Of a stretch of DNA of 54,580 nt, positions 9,011-15,816 are shown piece by piece; the first letter of the stretch is position 1, and every line of letters begins with the position of its first letter. The notes below the pieces were generated by a model, which did not search any database, had not been told where the DNA came from, and saw only the letters and a program-made list of their open reading frames with translations. The translations under genes were made by a program, and so were the position numbers. Source of the DNA: Candidatus Alloclostridium intestinigallinarum (lineage in GTDB: Bacteria; Bacillota; Clostridia; Christensenellales; UBA3700); contig CAJFJA010000014.1 in NCBI GenBank assembly GCA_904382605.1, forward strand, positions 1 through 54,580, in the 5' to 3' direction.

Positions 9011-9610
9011 ATGTATATAGCAATTTACGGTAAAATAGGCAGCGGCAAATCCAGCGTAATGGAATTGCTGAGAAAAAGGGGCAAACGCACCTGCAGCTGC
9101 GACGAGATATACAAAAACGTGGTGGTGAACAGCCCCGAATATATCGAGGCTATCGACAAGAATTTTCCCGGAGCGGTAAAGGACGGGGAAATCGACCTTG
9201 CCCGTCTTGCGGAGATTGTATACGGCGACAAAGTGAAACTTGCCAAACTGGATTCCATCGCCCATCCGCAGATAAGGGCGTGCCTGAGGCGTATTCTGGA
9301 CGGCTTTCCCGAAGCGTATGCGGAAGTGCCGCTTCTGGTGGAGAGCAATTGGCAGGATATGTTTGACAAATGCGTATACGTCAAGGCGGATTCCGCCCTG
9401 CGCGCGGAAAGGGTAAAGGAGCGCGACGGAAAGACGGAAGAGCAGGTTGCCCTGGTGGACAGCCACCGCATGAACGACGCCGTTCTGGAGCTTAACGCCG
9501 ATTATATAATAGAAAACAACGGCACGCTTGCAGACCTTGCCGCCGCCGTGGACGATATGCTCGCCGCGCTTAAAAGCGACGGCAAAAAAGAAGGGAAGAA
9601 CGCAAAATAG
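9011..9610 (+). CDS. coaE: Dephospho-CoA kinase
   Basis: This enzyme catalyses the last step of coenzyme A synthesis, phosphorylating the 3' hydroxyl of dephospho-CoA with ATP. It has 199 residues, the usual length. The P-loop is GKIGSGKS at residues 7-14. The family features 'CDEIYK', 'LDSIAHPQI' and 'VPLLVES' follow in order, with the lid-like 'RVKERDGKTEEQ'. I chose ATG 9011 because CGGAG (9001-9005) sits 5 nt upstream; the frame stays open further upstream but runs through repeat element S. The polA-coaE neighbourhood is common in Bacillota. The second residue of the canonical GxTGxIGSGKS signature region is altered (YGKIGSGKS), which is tolerated in the family. Confidence 0.92.
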   Translation: MYIAIYGKIGSGKSSVMELLRKRGKRTCSCDEIYKNVVVNSPEYIEAIDKNFPGAVKDGEIDLARLAEIVYGDKVKLAKLDSIAHPQIRACLRRILDGFPEAYAEVPLLVESNWQDMFDKCVYVKADSALRAERVKERDGKTEEQVALVDSHRMNDAVLELNADYIIENNGTLADLAAAVDDMLAALKSDGKKEGKNAK

Positions 9611-9741
9611 CAAGGAAAGCGAAGGCTTGAAAGGGCTAAGAAGGGAAGAACGCGAAATAGCAACGCGGAACCATATATAAACTTACGGAGGGAAAACGCC
9701 CTTGCTCGTCCGTGCGGACGGGGCGGGGCGCGGACGGAAAA

Positions 9742-10569
9742 ATGAATTTACTCGGAGCGATAAGTTTCAGCGAAATACTCGACACCGTCTGGCAGTGGCT
9801 GACTACCGAGGGACTGAAAGTAGTCATCGGCGGCATAGTGCTGTTTATCGTGTGCAAACTCACCAACCTGCTCGTGCGCAGGCTGAACAAACGGCTGGAA
9901 AAGAGGAACGTAGACAAGACCCTGCGCGTCGTTTTAACGCCGTGGCTGGGCAGGATAATCAAATTTATCGCCGTATGCGTCTATATCGGTTACCTCGGCT
10001 TTGAAACTTCTTCCATATCCGCGGCAATCGCTTCCCTGGGCGTCACGGTGGGCCTCGCCCTGCAGGGCAGCCTTTCCAATCTGGCGGCGGGCATAGTGAT
10101 ACTCGTCACCCGCCCTTTCAAGATAGGCGACAAAATATCCAGCGAAAGCGTCACAGGCATAGTGGAAAACATCACGATAATGTATACCTACCTCGTCACT
10201 TCCACCAACGAAACCGTCTGCGTGCCCAATTCCGACCTGACCACGGATAAACTTATCAATTACAACTCCAAATCCACGCGCAGAATAGACCTCAATTTCG
10301 GCGTGGCGTACACGAAGGACTACAAGCGCGCCAAGGATATAATAATGCAGTGCGTATGCGACAACGGTCAATGCCTGGAAGATCCCGCGCCCGTCGTAGT
10401 GCTCAGCGAACAGGCGGCAAGCAGCCTTGTTTTCACCCTTAAAGTGTGGACTCTCACGGAAAATTACGACGACGTGAAAAATGACCTTATGGAAAGGGTC
10501 ACGGACGCGCTTATCGCGAATAACGTGGAGATTCCGTACAACCAGCTCGACGTCCATATAAAACAATAA
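9742..10569 (+). CDS. mscS: Small-conductance mechanosensitive channel, MscS family
   Basis: This predicted 275-residue membrane channel opens under membrane tension to release solutes on hypo-osmotic shock. It has three hydrophobic segments: about 25-45, 68-88, and the pore-lining TM3 with 'GLALQGSLSNLAAG' at 104-117. The conserved beta domain follows ('RPFKIGDKI', 'GIVENITIMYTYL', 'VPNSDLTTDKLINYN') and then a C-terminal alpha/beta region. This is the compact E. coli MscS-like architecture. ATG 9742 is the chosen start although its Shine-Dalgarno is weak. A strong GGAGGG at 9687-9692 lies too far upstream and does not serve this frame. It probably follows coaE in the same transcript. The stop codon overlaps a hairpin repeat. 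Confidence 0.9.
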   Translation: MNLLGAISFSEILDTVWQWLTTEGLKVVIGGIVLFIVCKLTNLLVRRLNKRLEKRNVDKTLRVVLTPWLGRIIKFIAVCVYIGYLGFETSSISAAIASLGVTVGLALQGSLSNLAAGIVILVTRPFKIGDKISSESVTGIVENITIMYTYLVTSTNETVCVPNSDLTTDKLINYNSKSTRRIDLNFGVAYTKDYKRAKDIIMQCVCDNGQCLEDPAPVVVLSEQAASSLVFTLKVWTLTENYDDVKNDLMERVTDALIANNVEIPYNQLDVHIKQ

Positions 10570-10665
10570 CCGCCGAATCTTTTTGGCGCCTTTGCCGGGC
10601 GGTTATTCACACTTGATAAAACAATAACCGCCGAATCTTTTTAGCGCCTTTGCCCGGCGGTTATT
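10565..10665. repeat. 58-bp tandem hairpin pair after mscS
   Basis: AATAACCGCC (10565, 10623) pairs with GGCGGTTATT (ending 10607, 10665). The two copies are offset by 58 bp and almost identical. The mscS stop codon lies in the first arm. No U-tract follows, so this is not a classical terminator, though it could protect or end the transcript. Confidence 0.8.
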
Positions 10666-10755
10666 CACACTCGAACGCCAAACCGTACGGAAAAAAGAGG
10701 CGCAAACTTCGGTTTTGTCACTTTGAAATATACCCGACCCGCGTTGATCCGCCGC

Positions 10756-10974
10756 TGTCAAGTACTGCTTGACAAGGTTATTTTTTATAGTAAATAAGAC
10801 AGACTTGTCAAGTACTACTTGACACGCTCATTTTTGATAGTAAATAAGACAGACTTGTCAAGTACTACTTGACACGCTCATTTTTTATAGCAAATAAAAC
10901 AGGCTTGTCAAGTACTACCTGACAAGGTTATTTTTGACAGTAAGTAAAACAGACTTGTCAAGTACTACCTGACA
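10756..10974. repeat. Five-copy PAL1 array, exact 50-bp period
   Basis: The palindrome TGTCAAGTactACTTGACA starts at 10756, 10806, 10856, 10906 and 10956. The 31-bp separators are near-identical AT-rich sequence, so this is a tandem repeat and not a CRISPR array. The same unit recurs at 48346 and 48396, again exactly 50 bp apart, and single palindromes lie at about 11122, 28623 and 48525. The remaining 10570-11184 sequence has no gene; it contains another GGAGCGC hairpin at 11092-11108. Confidence 0.9.
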
Positions 10975-11184
10975 AGGTTATTTTTGATAGCAAGTAAAAC
11001 GGTAATCAAACAAAAAGCATTGCGAAGAGGTACACCGTAATACTTTTTCTGCCACTTCAAGGTATGATCGGGTGCGGCGGCTCGCCGCGGTGGAGCGCCA
11101 CGCGCTCCCGGCTCGCCGCTTGTCAGGTACTACTTGACAATTCACTAAAGTTATAAAAACAAGCCCGCACCAAAAATATTGGTA

Positions 11185-11416
11185 CCCGTAGTGGGCCTCA
11201 GTAGAACACATTTTGCCGTAAAACATAAAATATGTGTATATGTCGGGTTGTAAAATGCCTTGCTTTAAGCGGGAGCGCGTGGCGCTCCACCCATGATAAT
11301 CTGCGAAGTAACAAAGCAATAATGCCGAAATGCTTTCTTCGTAGAGTAATCAGCCTGCGGCGGCTCGCCGCACGAAAACAGTACGATTAAAGTGTTCTAC
11401 TGAGGCCCACTACGGG
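11185..11416. mobile_element. MITE copy 1 with 25-bp TIRs and TA target site
   Basis: The 232-bp non-coding element starts CCCGTAGTGGGCCTC and ends in its perfect 25-bp inverted copy. TA dinucleotides flank both sides, as expected for IS630/Tc1-mariner-type insertion. Compared with the copies at 15365 and 33254 it is inverted. It carries a nested insertion of the roughly 105-bp R element (about 11262-11375, minus orientation). It has landed in a PAL3 palindrome (11169-11184). Confidence 0.85.
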
Positions 11417-11463
11417 TACAGGCTTGTATTCTGTCCGCAGATAACGATTAAGCAAAAACCGGA

Positions 11464-13443
11464 TTATTCGTTCTTGTCGGTATCCGTTTTCGCCGTATCG
11501 TCAGCGGCGGTATCAATTTCGGCGGTATCGGTAGAGTTTGCTTCCGCCGCCAGAATGCGCGAGAATTCTTCGCGTGCGAGTACGCGGAGCCAATGTTTTT
11601 TGCCTTCCGCCTTGGCTTGCGCCACCCAGTTTTTGCAGAATTCCTTTCTGCGAGCGCTTAAAGCGCGCTGGTCTTCGCGCAGTTTATCGAAAGCCGCCTT
11701 GTTTTTGGCGCGTTTCTGTTCCTTGCGCGCCCGTTTGAGTTCCGCCTGCGCGCGCCTTATTTCCGATTTGCCCGCGCCCGAAGCGGTAAGTTCTTCCGCC
11801 GTCTTTTCAAGTTCGCGCCTGAACGCTTCCTCTTCTTCGCGCGCGGCAAGCTGGCGTTCTTTCAAAGCGTCCTTTTCCGCCTGTATTCTGGCGGCGGTCT
11901 GTTCGTCTTCCGCCTTCTTCTGCGCAAGGTATTCGTCGTATGCCGCCTGCTGTTCTTCCGCGGAAGCGTTCGTAAGATTCAGGTCGGCTATGACCTTTTT
12001 ATATTCCAGGGAAGCGCGTATTTCCTTCATCTTCTTGCGGTCGAGCGTGACGAAGAAGTAGGGCAGGGCGGCAAGGAAACTTGCGCCTATGACTATGAGT
12101 ATAAGCGTGGATATTATGGGTTCGCGTATCTCCGCATTGGCAAGAATCGTATAATCGGTAATGCCCGTGACTTCGTCGGCGACAAGGCCGTTGGATTCGT
12201 ATACGAAGGTGAATACCACGGTGGAAACGATAGTGCCCACGGTGGAAACCATAAGCTGGAAGTTCTGGGCAAAGCCTTCTATACGCACGTTCATCTTATC
12301 CTGCTGCGCGTCAAAGCCGTCCGACATTATGGTATTGCCTATTATGTATTGCGGACCGTTTGCGAAGTTGTAGATAAACAGCGATATGACGAAGAACACG
12401 AATCCCTGTTTGAAAGTAAAGAACATTATCGCGGCGGCGACGCAGTTGGCGAAGTTGAAAATAAGTCCGCTCTTGCGCGTGCCAAGTTTGGATATGAGCA
12501 GGGGCGCCAGGACAATGCCGGGCGTAAAGCCTATGGACGTTATCGTCTGCACAATGCCCTGAATGCCGCTGTTGCCCAGCTGATACGCGCACACCCAGGG
12601 CAGGAGGGTGGTGAGCACGCCTTTGAAGCCGTCGAAGAATTTGCTTATCGTAACCAGCCAGAATTCCTTGTTTTTTGCAAGAATCTTCATGCCCTCGGCG
12701 AATTTGACCTTATTGACGTGGCTTTTGGGCAGAACGACGCGTTCCTGGGTGTAATACAGCGCGATAAAGCCCATAAAAAAGCCGGCTAAGGCGAGTATCG
12801 GCATGAATATGCGGTAAGTCCATATGTTTTCCATGCAGCTTTCGCCGAAGAAAATAAGACCGAGCGTAGGCAGCAGGAACTGAATGATGCTGGGACCCAG
12901 ATTGCCTAAAAATTCGGAAAAGCCCATTATTTTGGTGCGTTCGCGGGAATCGGAACTTATAACCTGAGAAATTCCCACCTGCGCGTTGTTGAGCAAAGGC
13001 TGCGCAATGGAAAGCAGATTGAAGAACACGCCGATAAGCACAATTTTAAGCGTCATATTGCCGTCTACGGGCACCAGCCAGGTAAGACCGATAATTGCGA
13101 TAAGGCTGGGTATGCCCGCCCACAGAATGTAAGGACGGAATTTGCCTATGGCGGTGTCGGTATTGTCCACCAGCATACTTATAAACGGCGTTTTGACAAC
13201 GCCTATCACGTTGGTGATAATAAACAGCCACATCAAATCGCGCGGACTCAGACCGTAAACCGACGCGGTAAGCAGGCAGGTAGCCGACATCTGAATGTAC
13301 GACATGATACTGCCGAAACTCTTAATGCCCATCGAGCCTACGCTGAAAGCGGCTATCTCTTTATACGCCACTTCTTCGCCCTTTTTGGGACGTTGCCAAT
13401 AACGGCGCAGAGTAAGCCATGCGCTTTGAATCTTTTCTCTCAT
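11464..13443 (-). CDS. MFS transporter, GPH/MFS_2 type, with coiled-coil tail
   Basis: This 659-residue protein is predicted to import a sugar, glycoside or similar solute with a cation. Residues about 30-485 hold around twelve membrane segments of the glycoside-pentoside-hexuronide (MFS_2) type. 'FGSIMSYIQ' and 'DNTDTAIGKFRPYILW' correspond to the family's D-x(3-5)-GxxRP(Y/W) loop motif. Unusually, about 170 residues follow the last membrane segment. They are almost entirely charged (Glu/Lys/Arg/Ala), predicted coiled coil, and end in an acidic Asp/Thr-rich tail. ATG 13443 follows AAGGGGTGG. It is divergent from tRNA-Leu and stands alone, so the substrate cannot be inferred from neighbours. 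Confidence 0.85.
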   Translation of the reverse strand: MREKIQSAWLTLRRYWQRPKKGEEVAYKEIAAFSVGSMGIKSFGSIMSYIQMSATCLLTASVYGLSPRDLMWLFIITNVIGVVKTPFISMLVDNTDTAIGKFRPYILWAGIPSLIAIIGLTWLVPVDGNMTLKIVLIGVFFNLLSIAQPLLNNAQVGISQVISSDSRERTKIMGFSEFLGNLGPSIIQFLLPTLGLIFFGESCMENIWTYRIFMPILALAGFFMGFIALYYTQERVVLPKSHVNKVKFAEGMKILAKNKEFWLVTISKFFDGFKGVLTTLLPWVCAYQLGNSGIQGIVQTITSIGFTPGIVLAPLLISKLGTRKSGLIFNFANCVAAAIMFFTFKQGFVFFVISLFIYNFANGPQYIIGNTIMSDGFDAQQDKMNVRIEGFAQNFQLMVSTVGTIVSTVVFTFVYESNGLVADEVTGITDYTILANAEIREPIISTLILIVIGASFLAALPYFFVTLDRKKMKEIRASLEYKKVIADLNLTNASAEEQQAAYDEYLAQKKAEDEQTAARIQAEKDALKERQLAAREEEEAFRRELEKTAEELTASGAGKSEIRRAQAELKRARKEQKRAKNKAAFDKLREDQRALSARRKEFCKNWVAQAKAEGKKHWLRVLAREEFSRILAAEANSTDTAEIDTAADDTAKTDTDKNE

Positions 13444-13476
13444 AATCCACCCCTTGCGAGAAAAATCACTTCTATT

Positions 13477-13505
13477 ATAGTAGTACACACGCGAAAGAAA
13501 GTCAA
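13477..13505 (-). promoter_or_regulatory. Promoter of the MFS gene
   Basis: On the minus strand TTGACT (13505-13500) is followed after 17 nt by TACTAT (13482-13477). An overlapping TATAAT lies at 13479-13474 with a 20-nt spacer. Confidence 0.55.
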
Positions 13506-13552
13506 TAAGAAAAGCGCATTGAAGTAATTTTCCGTAAAACGCGAAAAAATTG

Positions 13553-13582
13553 TTGACAAACGCCGGGCAATCATATTATCAT
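13553..13582 (+). promoter_or_regulatory. Promoter of tRNA-Leu
   Basis: A consensus TTGACA (13553-13558) is followed by TATCAT (13577-13582) after 18 nt; TATTAT at 13574-13579 is an alternative. It lies 20 nt upstream of the tRNA. Confidence 0.6.
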
Positions 13583-13602
13583 AATAAAGCTGTCGTGAAT
13601 AT

Positions 13603-13685
13603 GCGGTTATGGCGGAACAGGCAGACGCGTACGTTTGAGGGGCGTATGGGCAACCATCCGGGTTCAAGTCCCGGTAACCGCACCA
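13603..13685 (+). tRNA. tRNA-Leu, anticodon GAG
   Basis: The acceptor GCGGTTA (13603-13609) pairs with TAACCGC (13675-13681), followed by discriminator A and an encoded CCA (13683-13685). The D arm is GCG/CGC, the anticodon stem TACGT/GCGTA with loop TTGAGGG (anticodon GAG), then a long class II variable arm and T arm CCGGG-TTCAAGT-CCCGG. GAG reads CUC and CUU leucine codons. It is monocistronic with its own promoter. The last bases of the T arm, acceptor strand, CCA and trailer form one arm of an exact 30-bp inverted repeat. Confidence 0.95.
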
Positions 13686-13759
13686 CCTATACCAAAATAC
13701 AGGGTCTGAAATAAGGCTCTGTTTTTTTATATTTTGGTATAGGTGGTGCGGTTACCGGG
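13670..13759. repeat. Exact 30-bp inverted repeat over the tRNA 3' end
   Basis: Bases 13670-13699 (T stem, acceptor strand, CCA and trailer of tRNA-Leu) are exactly complementary to 13730-13759. The tRNA terminator lies in the 30-nt loop between them. The same right arm occurs again at 14112-14141. Confidence 0.95.
13700..13728 (+). terminator. Terminator of tRNA-Leu
   Basis: CAGGGTC (13700-13706) pairs with GGCTCTG (13715-13721, two G-U pairs), followed by seven T. Confidence 0.75.
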
Positions 13760-13870
13760 CGCGTTCACCGGATGACACCGCAGGGCGGTGACATCCGCTG
13801 CACGCGATTGGCAATCGCTGTAAGGCAAGTCCCGGTGTGGCTAGGGGAGAGGCTAGGACCTCTCTTTTTT
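13754..13870 (+). ncRNA. tRNA-associated structured repeat A
   Basis: The core runs 13754-13836. The closing stem ACCGGG...CCCGGT encloses hairpin 1 (GGATGaCACCG / CGGTGaCATCC) and hairpin 2 (GCGATTG-gCAATCGC, almost no loop), then 'CTGTAAGGCAAGT'. A terminator GAGAGG-ctagga-CCTCTC plus six T follows (13847-13870). This suggests a discrete small RNA, but no promoter is obvious, so it could instead be a DNA-level repeat. Confidence 0.45.
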
Positions 13871-13946
13871 ATAGTTATCGAGCGCGGCTTGCCGCGCTCC
13901 TAACCCACAGTCTATGGCAAAATTTCCTCTCCCTATTGGTGCGGTT

Positions 13947-14109
13947 ACCGGGACTGTGCAACAGATGGAGTATCGACTAGTCCCGATACTCCATCCGCTG
14001 CACGCGATTGGGCGAACAGCTTTATCTTTCTTACATACTTATCTCGCCACCAATCGCTGTAAGGCAAGTCCCGGTATGATTAGGAGAGAGGTTCAAGGCT
14101 CTGTTTTTT
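13947..14109 (+). ncRNA. tRNA-associated structured repeat B
   Basis: The core runs 13947-14075. The closing stem is ACCGGGACT/AGTCCCGGT. Hairpin 1 is different from A: GATGGAGTATCG/CGATACTCCATC inside GTGCA/TGCAC. Hairpin 2 keeps GCGATTG/CAATCGC but carries a T-rich insert of about 40 nt. It ends in the same seven-T 'GGCTCTG' tail as the tRNA terminator. The A-B spacer contains GAGCGCGGC-tt-GCCGCGCTC. Confidence 0.45.
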
Positions 14110-14135
14110 TATATTTTGGTATAGGTGGTGCGGTT

Positions 14136-14309
14136 ACCGGGCGCGTTCACCGGATGACACCGCAGGGCGGTGACATCCGCTGCACGCGATTGGCCGCTGC
14201 ACGCGATTGGGCGAACAACTTTTTCTTTCTGATATGCTTATCCCGCCACCAATCGCTGTAAGGCAAGTCCCGGTGCGGCTAGGGGAGAGGTTCAAACCTC
14301 TCTTTTTTT
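14136..14309 (+). ncRNA. tRNA-associated structured repeat C
   Basis: The core runs 14136-14274. Hairpin 1 is identical to that of copy A and hairpin 2 is of copy B type with a different T-rich loop. 'CCGCTGCACGCGATTGG' is duplicated inside. A strong terminator GAGAGG-ttcaaa-CCTCTC plus seven T lies at 14285-14309. The preceding 30 bases (14112-14141) are exactly complementary to the tRNA-Leu 3' end and trailer. Confidence 0.45.
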
Positions 14310-14380
14310 GGTTATCGAGCGCGGCTTGCCGCGCTCCTAACCTGTGTTTTATGGCAAAACCTCTCCCTATTGGTGCGGTT

Positions 14381-14561
14381 ACCGGGACTGTGCAACAGAT
14401 GGAGTATCGACTTGTCCCGATACTCCATCCGCTGCACGCGATTGGGCGACGATACTTTAATTTTTTTTCACAACTTTTGGTGCCACCAATCGCTGTAACG
14501 CAAGTCCCGGTATGTAGTGGAGCATACTTAATCTTAAATATTTGCAAAAGGTCTGTTTTTT
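14381..14561 (+). ncRNA. tRNA-associated structured repeat D and fragment E
   Basis: The core runs 14381-14511. Hairpin 1 is as in copy B with one loop change, and hairpin 2 has a third, unrelated T-rich loop. The downstream tail ends in a T run at about 14555. A truncated fifth copy (GGTTACCGGGACT, then 'TGGTAAC') lies at 14580-14602. The order is therefore A-B-A'-B' plus a fragment. Confidence 0.4.
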
Positions 14562-14640
14562 ATTTCCGGAATGGGCGGTGCGGTTACCGGGACTTGGTAA
14601 CGGATATTAGGGGAATTTTCAAAAATTTTGTATATAAATA

Positions 14641-14674
14641 TTGACATTTTTTGTTAAAATTACTATACTAGTAT
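14641..14674 (+). promoter_or_regulatory. Promoter and possible operator of abiEi
   Basis: TTGACA (14641-14646) and TATACT (14664-14669) are separated by exactly 17 nt. A perfect 10-bp palindrome ATACTAGTAT (14665-14674) overlaps the -10 box. This is a plausible site for the negative autoregulation known for AbiEi antitoxins. Confidence 0.75.
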
Positions 14675-14687
14675 CAAGAGGTGTAAG

Positions 14688-15293
14688 ATGATAAGCCAAG
14701 CTATAATTAAAAAATACGGAAGAGGAGAAGCCGTATTTATAGATGAAATAGAGGGTATGTTCGCCCAATATAAGGAAGCATATATATATCGACTTTTGGC
14801 TCGGGAGGTGGCTTCGGGCGAGATAGTGAAGTTTTGCCGAGGCGTTTATTATATCCCGAAAAAAAGCATATTCGGAAATGTCGCAATAAGCGCGGAATCT
14901 GTGGCGCAAAAATGTTATATCACGTGCGGAAAGGATAGATTCGGAATTTACGGCGGCTTGAATTTGCTCAACTTATTCGGCGTAAGTACACAGGTTCCGT
15001 ATATAACCGAGATAATTACCAATAAAGAAAGTTCCCGGTGCAGGGAAGTGAAAATAGGCGGAAGCAAATTTTTGTTGCGTAAATCACGCTGTGAAATAAA
15101 TAAGGGCAATATACGCGAATATATGTTGCTGGAATTGCTTTCCGTATGTAGCAATGAAGATTTGCGGAAGGCGGAAGTACGGCGGACTGTACGGGAATAC
15201 GCAAAAGATTTGAATAACCGCAAACTTGCAAGTATGAGCAAATATTTTCCCGCGCGGACATCAAAAAGGTTGATAGAAACAGGAGTGGTATAG
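14688..15293 (+). CDS. Type IV toxin-antitoxin antitoxin, AbiEi/DUF6088 family
   Basis: This 201-residue protein is the antitoxin and transcriptional repressor of an AbiE-like system. In studied members the N-terminal winged helix binds the promoter and the C-terminal part counters the nucleotidyltransferase toxin. The N-terminus 'MISQAIIKKYGRGEAVFIDEI' and 'LLAREVASGEIVKFCRGVYYIP' fit the DUF6088/AbiEi winged helix. 'DRFGIYGGLNLLNLFGVSTQVP' fits the second domain. AGAGGTG precedes ATG 14688. The next gene starts 2 nt after its stop but is disrupted, so this antitoxin now lacks an intact partner here. The region is AT-rich relative to its flanks. Confidence 0.82.
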   Translation: MISQAIIKKYGRGEAVFIDEIEGMFAQYKEAYIYRLLAREVASGEIVKFCRGVYYIPKKSIFGNVAISAESVAQKCYITCGKDRFGIYGGLNLLNLFGVSTQVPYITEIITNKESSRCREVKIGGSKFLLRKSRCEINKGNIREYMLLELLSVCSNEDLRKAEVRRTVREYAKDLNNRKLASMSKYFPARTSKRLIETGVV

Positions 15294-15295
15294 GC

Positions 15296-15667
15296 ATGAA
15301 ATTACATACGGATAAAAAGGTGTTTGAACAGGCGGTGGAAGCGGCGGCGCAATATTGCGGTGTACCCGTAACCAACCCCAGTAGAACACTTTAATCGTAC
15401 TGCTTTCGACATATTTGCGCAATTTGTCGACTTGTTGTAGTTTACTACAACTGCGCGCCATCTCGCACAACAGTTACGCTGAAAGCAAGGCATTTTACAA
15501 CCCGACATATACACACATTTTATGCTTTACTGTAAAATGTGTTCTACTGAGATTGGCTACGGGTACCTGCGGGGATAATCGAAAAAGATTATTATGTAAC
15601 GCTGTTGTTAAAAAGGATAGCGCAATCAGAGCCGCAACTTATTTTTGCCGAAAACTGCGGGTTTTGA
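15296..15667 (+). pseudogene. Disrupted AbiEii-like nucleotidyltransferase toxin
   Basis: The gene begins at ATG 15296, 2 nt after the antitoxin stop and 7 nt after AGGAGTGG. It encodes 'MKLHTDKKVFEQAVEAAAQY', typical of AbiEii/AbiGii toxin N-termini, through codon 23 (GTA, 15362-15364), where a 199-bp MITE begins. Removing the MITE and one TA restores the frame: ...CGVPAGIIEKDYYVTLLLKRIAQ... (written in two overlapping known blocks, CGVPAG and IIEKDYYVTLLLKRI). After 'PQLIF' the family would continue into the KGGTxLSK nucleotidyltransferase motif. Here it diverges and stops at 15667, so the 3' bulk is deleted as well. No active toxin can be made. Confidence 0.85.
15365..15563. mobile_element. 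MITE copy 2, inserted in the toxin gene
   Basis: The 199-bp element has terminal inverted repeats CCCGTAACCAACCCCAG... / ...ATTGGCTACGGG and is flanked by TA on each side (15363-15364, 15564-15565). The interior matches the copy at 33254 in the same orientation ('CTTTAATCGTACTG', 'TTGTTGTAG', 'CATTTTACAACCCGACATAT'). It encodes no transposase. Confidence 0.9.
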
Positions 15668-15709
15668 AGTTTTAACCGTTTATAAGTTTAGAAAAATTTG
15701 AAGTTATAC

Positions 15710-15738
15710 TTGACAGCAATGTAAAAACATGGTAAATT
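15710..15738 (+). promoter_or_regulatory. Promoter of the giant surface protein gene
   Basis: TTGACA (15710-15715) and TAAATT (15733-15738) are separated by 17 nt, about 80 nt upstream of the ATG. Confidence 0.6.
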
Positions 15739-15816
15739 ATAAATGTATAAATATGGCAATTCGCACGCACGCGTGTTATAGGCAATGCCGGCGAAACGCC
15801 TACGGAGGGAGATTTT

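Noticed and set aside
10756..10974. CRISPR array
   Set aside because: Palindromic repeats are evenly spaced, but the separators are near-identical rather than unique and no cas genes are present, so it is a tandem repeat.
13670..14610. Integron attC sites or gene cassettes
   Set aside because: The units fold like attC and have variable loops, but no integrase or cassette genes are seen, two units end in intrinsic terminators, and the canonical RYYYAAC/GTTRRRY core sites are not evident.
15415..15675. Small gene within the MITE and toxin remnant
   Set aside because: The frame spans the MITE right end and the broken toxin and has no Shine-Dalgarno. The toxin reconstruction explains the sequence better.
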